Origin: PXAP01 sp964520585
GTDB taxonomy: Bacteria > Bacteroidota > Bacteroidia > Bacteroidales > PUMT01
Assembly (NCBI GenBank): GCA_964520585.1
Contig: CAZFOO010000034.1
Span: 1 to 35,994, forward strand
DNA: 35,994 bases
Reading direction: 5' to 3'
Under the pieces are notes generated by a model. It had not been told where the DNA came from. It saw only the letters and a list, made by a program, of their open reading frames with translations, and did no database searches. Numbering within the stretch: position 1 is the stretch's first letter; the number at the start of each line of letters is the position of its first letter. Below, piece after piece: positions 1-9,659 of the stretch. A program made the translations under genes and the position numbers.

Positions 1-2954
1 CGGCACTTAATTGCGGCGTCAGCCTGCATAAAGCCGGAATCCTTAAGAAATATAAAGTACAAGTGCTGGGTACTCCTGTTGAGGCAATCATGAATACAGA
101 GGACCGTGAGCTGTTTGTTAATAAACTTAATGAGATCGGCGTAAAATCAATAAGCAGCAAGGCGGTAAGCTCTATGGAAGATGCAAAAAAGGCGGCCGAA
201 AAACTTGGCTATCCCGTTATAATTCGTGCAGGTTATGCACTGGGAGGCCAGGGCAGCGGATTCTGCAACAATCCCCGGGAACTGGAGAGCCTTGCCAACA
301 AAGCTTTTGCCCACTCTCCCCAGATACTGGTTGAAAAGTCTCTTAAAGGATGGAAGGAAATTGAATATGAAGTGGTAAGGGACCAGTACAACAACTGTAT
401 TACTGTATGTAATATGGAGAACTTCGACCCTCTAGGTATTCATACCGGAGAGAGTATAGTTATAGCTCCATCCCAAACCCTCACAAACAGCGAATATCAT
501 AAACTCCGTGAAATAGCTATAAAGATAGTACGACACATTGGTGTTATAGGTGAATGCAATGTTCAATATGCTCTTGATCCAAAGTCGGAAGATTACAGGG
601 TTATTGAGGTTAATGCCCGCCTATCCCGGTCCAGTGCACTGGCTTCCAAAGCAACCGGTTATCCTCTTGCATTCGTGGCAGCAAAACTCGCACTGGGATA
701 CGGACTTCATGAATTGAAAAATGCTGTGACGCGGACTACCCCAGCCTTTTTTGAGCCTGCGCTTGATTATGTGGTTGTTAAAATACCGCGCTGGGACCTT
801 GGTAAATTCAGGGGAGTATCAAAAGAGATTGGAAGCAGCATGAAAAGTGTAGGGGAAGTAATGGCAATTGGACGAAACTTCGAAGAAGCCCTCCAAAAAG
901 GATTACGGATGATCGGACAGGGAATGCATGGTTTTGTGGAGAACCGGGAGCTGGAAACAGATGTCCGCAGCGAGATTGAGAACCTGTTGTCCAATCCCAC
1001 CGATATGAGAATATTCATAATCTCAATGGCACTCAGACATAATTTCACCATTGACGAGATTCATGAGCTGACAAAAATAGACCGGTGGTTCCTTTATAAA
1101 CTTAAAAATATTACCGACATCCATTTTATGCTTTCGCCCTACAGCAGCGTTGAAGACCTTCCTGAAGAGCTGTTCAGTGAAGCCAAGAAGGCCGGATTCT
1201 CGGACTTCCAGATAGCGCGTGTACTGTGCAGGAACAAAGATGAGGATCTGGCGGAATATTCACTAAAAGTAAGAGAGCACCGTAAAAGAAAAGGCATATT
1301 GCCGGTCGTTAAACAAATAGATACCCTGGCGGCAGAATACCCTGCTCATACCAACTATCTTTACCTTACATATCACGGTACTGAGAACGACCCCATCAAA
1401 AAAGAGGGGAAGGAATCCGTAATAGTCCTCGGTTCAGGCGCCTACCGCATAGGAAGCAGTGTTGAATTTGACTGGTGCAGCGTTAATGCAGTGGAAACGA
1501 TCAGGAAAGGAGGAATGCGGTCGGTTATGATAAACTACAATCCCGAGACGGTTAGTACCGATTATGATGTATGTGACGCCCTTTATTTTGATGAACTGAC
1601 CTACGAGAGGGTCATGGATATTGTAGAACTTGAAGCACCAAAAGGGGTTATAGTTTCTACCGGGGGACAAATACCCAATAACCTGGCTATGCGCCTGCAT
1701 ACCGGTGGAGTAACCATCCTGGGTACCAGTCCCCAATCCATAGACAGAGCCGAGGACAGGTACAAGTTCTCATCAATGCTCGATTCCCTTGGTATAGATC
1801 AACCCCGGTGGAAAGAACTGATCAAGGTAAAGGATATTCACCGGTTTACCGGTGAAGTAGGGTACCCGGTTCTTGTAAGACCATCATATGTATTGTCGGG
1901 AGCCGCGATGAACGTGGTTTCAAATGCAAATGAACTTGACCATTTCCTGGAGCTTGCTGCCAACATATCTAAACAATACCCCGTAGTGGTTTCTGAGTTC
2001 ATAGAGAATGCCAAGGAGATAGAATTTGATGCGGTAGCAAAGGACGGCGAACTCATGATTTATGCTATTTCCGAACATGTTGAATTTGCAGGTGTACATT
2101 CCGGCGATGCCACCATAGTGTTCCCTCCCCAGAAGCTATACCTGGAAACCATCCGCAGAGTTAAACGAATCTCAAAACAGATAGCAAAAGAGCTCAATAT
2201 TTCAGGGCCTTTCAATATACAGTTCCTTGCACGTGACAATGAGATAAAGGTAATAGAATGCAACCTGAGGGCCTCCAGGAGTTTCCCGTTTGTCTCGAAA
2301 GTCCTCAAATGCAATTTTATTGAGATTGCTACTAAAGTAATGCTGGGACAGGAAGTTGAGAAGCCGTCCGAATCCCTTTTTGAGCTGGATTATGTTGGAG
2401 TGAAAGCACCGCAGTTTTCATTCTCCAGACTTCAGAAAGCCGATCCGGTGCTGGGAGTGGAGATGGCATCCACAGGAGAAGTAGGTTGCCTTGGAGATGA
2501 TTATTATGAAGCAATACTAAATGCAATGCTTTCAGTAGGACACAGAATACCAGAAAAGAACATTCTCCTTTCTACCGGTCCGCCAAGATCAAAAATTGAA
2601 ATGCTTATAAGCGCAAAAATGCTGAATGAAAGAGGATATAAGCTTTTTGGCACCAGAGGCACAAAAAAGTTCCTGGAAGATAACGATGTGCCCTGCACAC
2701 TACTGCACTGGCCTGATGAAGATAAACAACCCAATACCCTTGATTACATCAGGAATAAAAAGATAGACCTGGTGATAAATATTCCCAAGAATCTCTCATC
2801 AGGAGAACTATATAATGATTATAATATCAGGAGAAGTGCGATAGATTACAATATTCCACTTATCACAAACGCACGACTTGCATCTGCCTTTATATACGCC
2901 ATTTGCAGGCTAAAACCCGGGGACCTGGCGATAAAGAGCTGGCAGGAATACTAA
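1..2954 (+). CDS. carB: Carbamoyl-phosphate synthase large subunit, 5'-truncated by window edge
   Basis: Makes carbamoyl phosphate from bicarbonate, ammonia (delivered from the CarA glutaminase) and two ATP, feeding pyrimidine and arginine synthesis in the cytosol. The frame is open from base 3 with no start, and the first visible residues (ALNCGVSLHKAGILKKY) align about 90 residues into CarB, so the gene begins upstream of the window. About 983 residues are visible: the rest of the first ATP-grasp half (GYALGGQGSGF, then VNARLSRSSALASKATGYP), the oligomerisation domain, a second ATP-grasp half (VRPSYVLSGAAMNVV, ECNLRASRSFPFVSK) and a C-terminal MGS-like allosteric domain from NILLSTGPPRSK. 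Wording such as GTPVEAIMNTEDRELF and KIPRWDLGKF is closer to eukaryotic CAD/CPS1 than to E. coli CarB. It ends TAA. Identity is very secure; the missing 5' end is only due to the window. Confidence 0.97.
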   Translation, partial: ALNCGVSLHKAGILKKYKVQVLGTPVEAIMNTEDRELFVNKLNEIGVKSISSKAVSSMEDAKKAAEKLGYPVIIRAGYALGGQGSGFCNNPRELESLANKAFAHSPQILVEKSLKGWKEIEYEVVRDQYNNCITVCNMENFDPLGIHTGESIVIAPSQTLTNSEYHKLREIAIKIVRHIGVIGECNVQYALDPKSEDYRVIEVNARLSRSSALASKATGYPLAFVAAKLALGYGLHELKNAVTRTTPAFFEPALDYVVVKIPRWDLGKFRGVSKEIGSSMKSVGEVMAIGRNFEEALQKGLRMIGQGMHGFVENRELETDVRSEIENLLSNPTDMRIFIISMALRHNFTIDEIHELTKIDRWFLYKLKNITDIHFMLSPYSSVEDLPEELFSEAKKAGFSDFQIARVLCRNKDEDLAEYSLKVREHRKRKGILPVVKQIDTLAAEYPAHTNYLYLTYHGTENDPIKKEGKESVIVLGSGAYRIGSSVEFDWCSVNAVETIRKGGMRSVMINYNPETVSTDYDVCDALYFDELTYERVMDIVELEAPKGVIVSTGGQIPNNLAMRLHTGGVTILGTSPQSIDRAEDRYKFSSMLDSLGIDQPRWKELIKVKDIHRFTGEVGYPVLVRPSYVLSGAAMNVVSNANELDHFLELAANISKQYPVVVSEFIENAKEIEFDAVAKDGELMIYAISEHVEFAGVHSGDATIVFPPQKLYLETIRRVKRISKQIAKELNISGPFNIQFLARDNEIKVIECNLRASRSFPFVSKVLKCNFIEIATKVMLGQEVEKPSESLFELDYVGVKAPQFSFSRLQKADPVLGVEMASTGEVGCLGDDYYEAILNAMLSVGHRIPEKNILLSTGPPRSKIEMLISAKMLNERGYKLFGTRGTKKFLEDNDVPCTLLHWPDEDKQPNTLDYIRNKKIDLVINIPKNLSSGELYNDYNIRRSAIDYNIPLITNARLASAFIYAICRLKPGDLAIKSWQEY

Positions 2955-3058
2955 AACAAAATCGGCATAACAAACCAACAAAGCATCAACATCGGGTAAC
3001 TTTTCACTGATTCCGTCCGTAGAAATATTTAAATATTTTCTATATCAATACGGAAAAA

Positions 3059-3529
3059 ATGAAAAAAAGTCTTAATCTAACTTTGGTATTTACGCTTGCA
3101 GCTCTGATTATAACAATTTTATCCTGCAAAGATGAAGAAAGATGCTCTGTACATCCGGAAGCGTTCCGTTTCAGCATAACGGACAGGGAAACCGGGTCTG
3201 ATCTGATTTCTTCGGGAATTTACAGTGAAGAGGATATCGGGATCTACTATTTTCATGACGAGGAAAAACAGGAACTGATAGTTAACAGGGAAACAGACCC
3301 TCAGGGAGATCATGTCGAACTTTATTCAGCTCAACTGCCAATGATCAGTCTGACAGGAAGAAGCGACATCTTCTACATGGAACTTGCACCAGGCGAAACA
3401 GACACTTTACTGGTATTGGTTGAAAAAGAATCCAGGGGGGAGTGTGATTATCATCCCTATACCCTGGTTAAACATAATGGCGAAGATATCCCTATAGTTG
3501 AAGGAAGAGCTTTCATACTTAAGAAATAA
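3059..3529 (+). CDS. Small predicted lipoprotein, unknown function
   Basis: Encodes 156 residues and is not recognised as any family. It opens with a lipoprotein signal: MKK, a hydrophobic stretch of about 17 residues, then ILSC with the lipobox cysteine at residue 23, followed by KDEE. The mature part is acidic and looks beta-rich. It carries two further cysteines, at about residue 29 (ERCSVHPE) and near residue 123 (RGECDYHP), each followed within a few residues by H-P, which could form a disulfide or bind a metal. It lies 104 bp after carB and ends 127 bp before the convergent yidC, so it is probably its own unit. The start follows an A-rich stretch, as is usual in this phylum. The reading frame and signal are convincing; no function can be assigned. 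Confidence 0.75.
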   Translation: MKKSLNLTLVFTLAALIITILSCKDEERCSVHPEAFRFSITDRETGSDLISSGIYSEEDIGIYYFHDEEKQELIVNRETDPQGDHVELYSAQLPMISLTGRSDIFYMELAPGETDTLLVLVEKESRGECDYHPYTLVKHNGEDIPIVEGRAFILKK

Positions 3530-3533
3530 GAGT

Positions 3534-3550
3534 CCGGCATAATAAGCCGG
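3534..3550. terminator. Weak hairpin between convergent genes
   Basis: CCGGC at 3534-3538 pairs with GCCGG at 3546-3550 across a 7-nt loop, just past the lipoprotein stop and before the 3' end of yidC. The stem has only 5 bp. No U tract follows on the plus strand and only a T-rich stretch on the minus strand, so a terminator role is tentative. Confidence 0.25.
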
Positions 3551-3656
3551 CAGGCTAAAAGAATGTGCTTGCTGATCCCGGGCATATCATAACCGTCCGG
3601 TCAAAAGCATATACCTGATGATCATGCAAAAAACATCACTTATATAGTTTGCTATA

Positions 3657-5576
3657 TCATCTTTTCGAACCTGGTTTTTTTGTCCTGGAAGGCTTACCGC
3701 CAGTTGTGTTCACACCTTTCTTTTTCGCCATATCCTCGAGTCTCTTCTGAAAATTTGATTTGCTTACCGGCTTCTTCTTATTCTCATTTAGCCTTCTTAA
3801 CAGTTCTTCATCGTCAACAAACCGTTTTATAATGGCCTGCTGTCCAAAAGTGATAACATTGGTCAGAAAATAATAGTAACTAAGGGCAGAAGCAAAACCG
3901 TTAAAAATAAACAGAAGCATTACCGGCATCATATACATCATGGTCTGCATACCAGGCATCTGGCTAGAGCCGGCAGTCATCTGTGAATTGGTCTTTGTGT
4001 ATATGATGGTGGAAATGGTCATCAAAAGAGTAAATAAACTTACATGATCACCATAAAATGGAATTGTAAAAGGAAGGTTGAAAATAGAATCATAGGTTGA
4101 CAGGTCCGTCGCCCAAAGAAAACTTTCCTGCCTCAACTCAAATGAAGTAGGGAAGAACCTGAACAATGCAATAAGTATTGGCAGTTGTATAAGCATCGGC
4201 AAACATCCCCCCATCGGATTTACCCCGGCCTTCTTATAAAGGCTCATGGTTGCCTGTTGCCTTTCCATGGCTTTATCTTTAGGTATCTTCTCATTTATTG
4301 CATCGATCTCGGGTTTAAGCACCCTCATTTTCGAAGTAGAGATATAAGATTTGTAGGTAAGGGGAAATAATATTATCTTAATAAATATGGTCAGAATTAA
4401 AATTATTATTCCATAATTGGTGATATATCTTTCGAGGAAATTAAAAACAGGTATCACCACGAAGCGGTTAACCCATCCGAATATTCCCCATCCCAAAGGC
4501 ACCATCTGCTCCAGCTCAGGATCGTAATCTTTACTTGCCTGATAACTTTGAGAATATGTCCGCAATGTATTAAAATGATTAGGACCGAAATAAAATTGCA
4601 TCGGTATGATCTCTGCAGAACTATTTTCGACTGGTATACGGATATCCGCCACATAATTTCTTATATAAGGGCCCTCCTCCAGCCTTTGTTGCTGAACAAC
4701 AGCGCTTGCAAAATGATCTTCGGCAATCAATACCGAGGAAAAAAATTGTTGCTTGAATGCTATCCATTTAAGACGGGTACGTAATTCTTCCATATCCTCG
4801 TCTGATCCTTCAGAAAGTTTGTCAACTTCATCACCAAGAAATTTATAATGAATAGTAGAATAATTATTTTCATTCTTTTGGCTCCTTTCCTGACCGGGTA
4901 CATCTATTTCCCAACGGAGATCAACAAAACTTGCTCCTGCACCAAGTATCTGGTCCATTCCAACAAAGTTAATACTGAAATCTACCATGAAACTCTCCGG
5001 AGCAAGGGTGTAAACATACTCAATGTACCTCTCCTCCCCGGCATAAAGCCTCATGGCGATTGCCGATCCTCCTTCAACAACGGACGATTCAGATACTTGT
5101 TGAAAATAAAGCTCGTCTGTTGATATGCTCCTGTTCTGTGCAAAAAAATTGAGTCCGAATGAATTCTCATCACCTTCGAATAATAACAATGGAAGCGAAT
5201 CCCATGTCTGATAATCTTTCAGCTCGACTGACCAGGGCCTTCCACCCTTTGCCGAAATTTTCATCCTTATATTCTCATTTTCTATCTCATAGGTTTCATC
5301 GGGGCCGGTTGCTGCAGGGGCAAATACCCCAAACCTGTTCTCATATTCATCTGAGACTCCGGTCGTGTCAGTTTCAATCATGTCTGACTCTTCAACCACT
5401 TCCTCACTTGTCACCTGCCTTGCTTCTTCCTCAAGCTGCTGTTGTCTGACCATCTCCAAAGAATCCTGACGCCGCCTTGCAGCCTCTATCTCATCCTCTG
5501 ATGGCCGGTTAAGTACGCTGAAAATAATAAGAATTAACGCAATCAGAATGATTCCTGTAATTGAATTTCTATCCAT
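3657..5576 (-). CDS. yidC: Membrane protein insertase YidC
   Basis: Inserts and folds inner-membrane proteins, alone or with SecYEG. The protein has 639 residues, the usual Gram-negative length. It starts with a transmembrane segment (residues 8-23) and an acidic, glutamine-rich linker with coiled-coil character. A periplasmic beta-sandwich (P1) domain follows, from about 85 to 350. The conserved insertase core comes next: WGIFGWVNRFVVIPVFNFLE, then the hydrophilic-groove arginine within TSKMRVLKPEI, then GVNPMGGCLPMLIQLPI and the late membrane segments MMPVMLLFIFNGFASAL and YYYFLTNVITFGQQ. The C-terminal tail is strongly basic (ends KPGSKR), fitting ribosome contact. The gene lies 114 bp downstream of pyrG on the same strand with no clear promoter between, so they are probably cotranscribed, an arrangement common in Bacteroidota. 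Confidence 0.97.
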   Translation of the reverse strand: MDRNSITGIILIALILIIFSVLNRPSEDEIEAARRRQDSLEMVRQQQLEEEARQVTSEEVVEESDMIETDTTGVSDEYENRFGVFAPAATGPDETYEIENENIRMKISAKGGRPWSVELKDYQTWDSLPLLLFEGDENSFGLNFFAQNRSISTDELYFQQVSESSVVEGGSAIAMRLYAGEERYIEYVYTLAPESFMVDFSINFVGMDQILGAGASFVDLRWEIDVPGQERSQKNENNYSTIHYKFLGDEVDKLSEGSDEDMEELRTRLKWIAFKQQFFSSVLIAEDHFASAVVQQQRLEEGPYIRNYVADIRIPVENSSAEIIPMQFYFGPNHFNTLRTYSQSYQASKDYDPELEQMVPLGWGIFGWVNRFVVIPVFNFLERYITNYGIIILILTIFIKIILFPLTYKSYISTSKMRVLKPEIDAINEKIPKDKAMERQQATMSLYKKAGVNPMGGCLPMLIQLPILIALFRFFPTSFELRQESFLWATDLSTYDSIFNLPFTIPFYGDHVSLFTLLMTISTIIYTKTNSQMTAGSSQMPGMQTMMYMMPVMLLFIFNGFASALSYYYFLTNVITFGQQAIIKRFVDDEELLRRLNENKKKPVSKSNFQKRLEDMAKKKGVNTTGGKPSRTKKPGSKR

Positions 5577-5690
5577 ATTTAACTACTTAAAATATCTTTT
5601 AATCAATTGTTAATGATCCAGAAGTAATTTAATATCCTGGCAGAACTTAATCTTATATAATAATCCTGAGAAACATTCCCACTATAATAA

Positions 5691-7313
5691 TTATCTCCGG
5701 GTACCACCACCGGCTTCCAATGAATTTTTGACGAAGTCAATGAATAAAGGATGAGGATTAAGCACAGTACTGCTATATTCCGGATGAAACTGCACTCCCA
5801 CAAACCAACGGTGACCTTTTATTTCCATTATCTCAACCAGTCCGGTATCAGCATTTATTCCTGCAGGCACCATACCCTTCTCTGAAAATTGTTCAAGATA
5901 ATTATTATTAAACTCATACCTGTGCCGGTGCCTTTCCATAATATCCTGAGTACCATATATGGTCCGACAGCGGGAATCAGGAGTTAATGTGCACGGATAA
6001 ATACCAAGACGCATGGTACCTCCCTTAATGGTAACTCCCTTCTGCTCCTCCATCAGATCAATAACCGGGTGCGGTGATTTAATATCCATTTCCGTGGAGT
6101 GTGCTTCCTCAAGACCAAGAACATTTCTGGCAAACTCAATAATGGCACATTGGAGGCCCAGACATATTCCTAAAAAGGGAACATCATTCTCCCTTGCATA
6201 TCTGGCAGCCAGTATTTTACCTTCAATACCCCGGTCGCCGAAACCAGGAGCTACAAGTATGCCTTTAATGTCTTTGAATGACTGTTCAAGGTTATCGGGA
6301 TTAAGCTTCTCGGACTGGATGGTTTTAAGTTCAACCTTGCAGTCATTTATTGCACCGGCATGTATAAAGGATTCCATAATGGATTTGTAGGCATCGGGAA
6401 GCTCAACATATTTTCCCACCAGTGCAATTCTTACACGCTTCTTCGGATTCTTGACTTTATTAACGAAGTCTTTCCAGGGTTTCATTTCAGGTTTGCCGGA
6501 ATCGGGCAGATTCATCTTTGTCAGTACTGAACTGTCAAGGTTTTCTTTCTGCATAAGAAGCGGCACTTCATATATAGTGGATACATCTACCGATTCGATT
6601 ACTGAATTGTATTCCACATTACAAAAAAGGGCAACCTTCTTTCTTATATCCCTGTTAAGGGGATGTTCAGAACGAAGAACAAGAATATTGGGCTGCACCC
6701 CGTTTTCAAGCAGTAATTTAACCGAATGCTGGGTTGGCTTGGTCTTTAGTTCAGCAGAGGCGGAAAGGTAAGGCACCAGAGTAAGATGTATAACCAGTGA
6801 ATTAAGCGGCCCCATTTCCCATTTCAACTGCCTGATAGCTTCAATATAGGGAAGGGATTCAATATCACCTACGGTTCCACCGATCTCGGTGATTATAAAA
6901 TCAAAGTCTCCTTTTGTGCCCAGTATTTTGATCCTTCTCTTGATCTCATCGGTAATGTGTGGTATGACCTGGACTGTTTTCCCGAGATAATCACCTTTAC
7001 GTTCCTTATTTATAACGGACTGGTATATGCGGCCGGTGGTAACGTTATTGTTCTGTGTCGTAGGAATATTGGTAAACCTTTCATAATGGCCCAGATCAAG
7101 GTCCGTTTCCGCACCGTCTTCCGTCACATAGCATTCACCATGTTCATAGGGATTCAGGGTTCCCGGATCTACATTTATGTAAGGATCAAGTTTCTGGATA
7201 GTAACTGAATAGCCTCTGGCCTGAAGCAGTTTGGCCAGTGAAGATGAAACAATCCCTTTTCCTAAAGAGGAGGTAACTCCACCTGTTACAAAAATATATT
7301 TTCGAAGTGACAA
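5691..7313 (-). CDS. pyrG: CTP synthase
   Basis: Converts UTP to CTP using ATP and glutamine, the last step of pyrimidine nucleotide synthesis. The protein has 540 residues, the normal length. The N-terminal amidoligase domain (about 1-270) opens with KYIFVTGGVTSSLGKG (P-loop) and contains KLDPYINVDPGTLNPYEHGE and the switch region ETDLDLGHYERF. The C-terminal class I glutamine amidotransferase domain (about 295-535) has the nucleophile in LGICLGLQ and the His-Glu pair in VQFHPEYSS. The start MSLRKYIF sits directly before the conserved fold and 53 bp downstream of the DUF349 gene. It is probably the first gene of a pyrG-yidC unit. Identification is secure. Confidence 0.98.
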   Translation of the reverse strand: MSLRKYIFVTGGVTSSLGKGIVSSSLAKLLQARGYSVTIQKLDPYINVDPGTLNPYEHGECYVTEDGAETDLDLGHYERFTNIPTTQNNNVTTGRIYQSVINKERKGDYLGKTVQVIPHITDEIKRRIKILGTKGDFDFIITEIGGTVGDIESLPYIEAIRQLKWEMGPLNSLVIHLTLVPYLSASAELKTKPTQHSVKLLLENGVQPNILVLRSEHPLNRDIRKKVALFCNVEYNSVIESVDVSTIYEVPLLMQKENLDSSVLTKMNLPDSGKPEMKPWKDFVNKVKNPKKRVRIALVGKYVELPDAYKSIMESFIHAGAINDCKVELKTIQSEKLNPDNLEQSFKDIKGILVAPGFGDRGIEGKILAARYARENDVPFLGICLGLQCAIIEFARNVLGLEEAHSTEMDIKSPHPVIDLMEEQKGVTIKGGTMRLGIYPCTLTPDSRCRTIYGTQDIMERHRHRYEFNNNYLEQFSEKGMVPAGINADTGLVEIMEIKGHRWFVGVQFHPEYSSTVLNPHPLFIDFVKNSLEAGGGTRR

Positions 7314-7345
7314 GGAGCTGATAATTTAATTAATTATAAAGTGGG

Positions 7346-7353
7346 CAAAAGTA
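7346..7353 (-). promoter_or_regulatory. pyrG: Possible -7 box upstream of pyrG
   Basis: Read on the minus strand this is TACTTTTG, matching the Bacteroidota -7 element TAnnTTTG, 32 bp before the pyrG start. No TTTG -33 element is visible at the expected spacing, so only half of the promoter is supported. Confidence 0.35.
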
Positions 7354-7366
7354 AACAATATTTTTC

Positions 7367-9592
7367 TCATTCCGGGTCCATTTCATCAATCATTCTGATC
7401 TTTTCCTCCAGCAATTCCATTTGCTTTTTGCCTTGTTCAATTTTATCCCTGAACTCTTTAATGGTTGCTTCGGCCGATTTGGATTTGGCAAAAAAACCAA
7501 TATTGTTTTCCCAAAGTGTAATATCGTTTTCAAGCTGCTTGTAACGGTTAAGGAATTTTTCCCTATCAAACTTCATCTTGTTGAAAGCCCTTGGTTTTTC
7601 CTTTACTCCTTCCAGCTTAGTCCGGAATTTCATAAGGTTTTTCTTACTCTCATCCACCTTAAGTCCCTCGAAATGTTTATCAAGGGCTGCACGGTATCTT
7701 TTTTGTATCCTGTCTTTTTCCTTAATAGGAACAAATCCAATGGAAACCCATTCACGCTGATATTCTTTAAGAGCATTGAGACTGGTATCCAGATCATCTC
7801 CGAACTTAAAATTCTCAATCTTATCAATAATATCGAGTTTCTTTTTAAGGTTCTCTTCGTATTTGGCATCAATGTCGGAGAAAAATTCGGACTTCCTGTT
7901 GAAAAAATGATCACAGGCCGCGCGAAAGCGTTTCCATACAGGATCATAATGTTTCCTGGGAACAGGACCTATTTCCTTCCATTTTTTCTGAAGAGAAATA
8001 AGCTCATCGGTAGCGCTTTTCCAGTCGGTACTTTCCTTAAGGGCTTCAGCCTGCACACACAGATCAAGTTTTTTCTGAAGATTTTCATTCAGATATTCTT
8101 TATTCTGAGCATTAAATTCCCGCTTACGGGCAAAAAATCTGTCGCAGACATTGCGGAACCGCTGATATATCTTTGTATTATCTTTCTTGGGAGCAAAACC
8201 GATAGTTTTCCAGGTCTTCTGCAACCCGATCATATCTTTGGTGAGCTTTTCAACCTGCTGAAAATTATCCATCGGCTTTTCATTGATAGCTTCGGCTTTT
8301 TCGCACAGTGCAGTCTTGGTCTCAAGGTTTTTCTTTTGCGACTCCTTCAGTTTATCAAAATGTTCCTGATGTTTCTTGTTTATCTGATGGGTAACCTCCC
8401 GGAAACGTTCCCAGATAACATCCTTCTGATCGCGGGGAACAGGTCCTGTTTCCCGCCACTGATCATGCAACTTCTGCAGGTTCCTGAAAGCATTTATCAC
8501 ATTAGGCTCAAGCAAAAGTTCTTCGGCTTTCTCACATAACCCAATTTTAGTCTCCAGATTCTTTTTGAGATCCAGATCACGCAAGTCTTTATTGATCTTT
8601 ATATGATCGTAAAATGTTTCAACATAATGGTGGTAAGTATCCCAGAGATCCTTTAGATTTTGCTGCGGAACCATACCTATCTCATGCCACCTCTTTTGGA
8701 GTTTTCTGAATTCGGGGAATGTCCGGTTTATATCTTCTGTATTACTGACCAGTTCCTTAAGGTCTTCTATCACTTTCAGCTTCTCCTCAAGGTTTGCCTG
8801 TCTGGAATGCTCCAGACTGCGATTATGGGCAGCCTTTGAGTGACGGTATTTCCGGTAAAGTTCCTTGAAGCGTATTTCCCGTGGATCCTCACCGGGCTCA
8901 AAATCTTCTGCATCTCCCCCCTCCTGCATAAATTTCTTACGCTTCTGTTCAAGTTCGGTTTTGTGACGCTTGTAGAAGCTGACTTTTATAGCTTCCACAT
9001 CTTCACGTATAGTGGGTGCAGGCTTTGCCTCAAGCAACTTCTCCAACTCCTGCAACAGCTCCTCCTTATCAAGATCGTGGTAACCAGCCGGATTGTTTGC
9101 CGGCTCACCCTTATCACCCCCGGCTGCCACATCTCCGGTGCCCGGACTTGCTTTAACATCTCCAGTAGCAACATCCCCGGTCCCCCTCACATTATCTTCC
9201 TTACCTGGTTGCTGTTCGGCATCAGTAACCCCGGCTTCAGGTTTTCCTGTCCCAATTATAGTTTTACCAGCCGGAGTTTCCTTCTCGCCGGATTCCGTCT
9301 CCCTGGTGCCAGACCCGTTATCAGGATCATCATCTGAAGATTCGGTTTTTTCTGACCCGGACTGAGTGGCTTCCCGGTCCGGTAAAAGATCTGAATTTTC
9401 TTTCTCCCTGCCGGTATCTTCAGTTGCACCAGCATTATTTGAATCTTCAGTTTCCGCTTCAGACCTTTCCTCAAGATCTTCAGGCTTTAGGGACTTTTCC
9501 ATGTTTTTATTATTCTCCGTATTTCCGGTATTCCTGCTCTTATCACCGGATTGCTCCTCAGGAGCAGGTCCATTATGATCCTTCGTATTCAT
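7367..9592 (-). CDS. DUF349-repeat protein with acidic N-terminal extension
   Basis: Encodes 741 residues. Residues 1-170 are an acidic, Glu/Thr/Gly/Asp-rich low-complexity region that is probably disordered, with a local TGDVA-type repetition near 135-160. From about 240 to 650 the protein is built of five DUF349 repeats. Each is centred on a W-x-x-I/T-G-x-V/A-P motif followed by basic aromatic RFR and DHFF-like residues; the tryptophans fall at residues 302, 379, 461, 538 and 615, a period of 77-82. The repeats are predicted helical, and a charged coiled coil closes the protein (about 640-741). DUF349 proteins are widespread in Bacteroidota; their role is poorly defined, with some suggested to act on RNA or ribosomes. 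There is no signal peptide, so it is cytosolic. It lies immediately upstream of pyrG on the same strand. Confidence 0.9.
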   Translation of the reverse strand: MNTKDHNGPAPEEQSGDKSRNTGNTENNKNMEKSLKPEDLEERSEAETEDSNNAGATEDTGREKENSDLLPDREATQSGSEKTESSDDDPDNGSGTRETESGEKETPAGKTIIGTGKPEAGVTDAEQQPGKEDNVRGTGDVATGDVKASPGTGDVAAGGDKGEPANNPAGYHDLDKEELLQELEKLLEAKPAPTIREDVEAIKVSFYKRHKTELEQKRKKFMQEGGDAEDFEPGEDPREIRFKELYRKYRHSKAAHNRSLEHSRQANLEEKLKVIEDLKELVSNTEDINRTFPEFRKLQKRWHEIGMVPQQNLKDLWDTYHHYVETFYDHIKINKDLRDLDLKKNLETKIGLCEKAEELLLEPNVINAFRNLQKLHDQWRETGPVPRDQKDVIWERFREVTHQINKKHQEHFDKLKESQKKNLETKTALCEKAEAINEKPMDNFQQVEKLTKDMIGLQKTWKTIGFAPKKDNTKIYQRFRNVCDRFFARKREFNAQNKEYLNENLQKKLDLCVQAEALKESTDWKSATDELISLQKKWKEIGPVPRKHYDPVWKRFRAACDHFFNRKSEFFSDIDAKYEENLKKKLDIIDKIENFKFGDDLDTSLNALKEYQREWVSIGFVPIKEKDRIQKRYRAALDKHFEGLKVDESKKNLMKFRTKLEGVKEKPRAFNKMKFDREKFLNRYKQLENDITLWENNIGFFAKSKSAEATIKEFRDKIEQGKKQMELLEEKIRMIDEMDPE

Positions 9593-9651
9593 ACGAGGTG
9601 ATTTTTCGATTTCCAGCCTCTGGTAAAGAGCCTAAATTAATATAACAGCTT

Positions 9652-9659
9652 CAAAAGTA
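9652..9659 (-). promoter_or_regulatory. Possible -7 box upstream of the DUF349 gene
   Basis: Reads TACTTTTG on the minus strand, the same octamer found before pyrG and a match to TAnnTTTG. It lies 59 bp before the DUF349 start. No matching -33 box was seen. Confidence 0.35.

Noticed and set aside
3023..3038. A 16-bp palindrome AAATATTTAAATATTT before the small lipoprotein gene
   Set aside because: It is made only of A and T in an AT-rich spacer, so chance is a sufficient explanation, and no promoter element lines up with it.
7421..8539. A 372-codon open frame on the plus strand inside the DUF349 gene
   Set aside because: It is exactly antisense to the DUF349 repeats, gives a Phe/Ile/Leu-rich protein with no domain, and reflects the lysine/glutamate-rich codons of the real gene read backwards.
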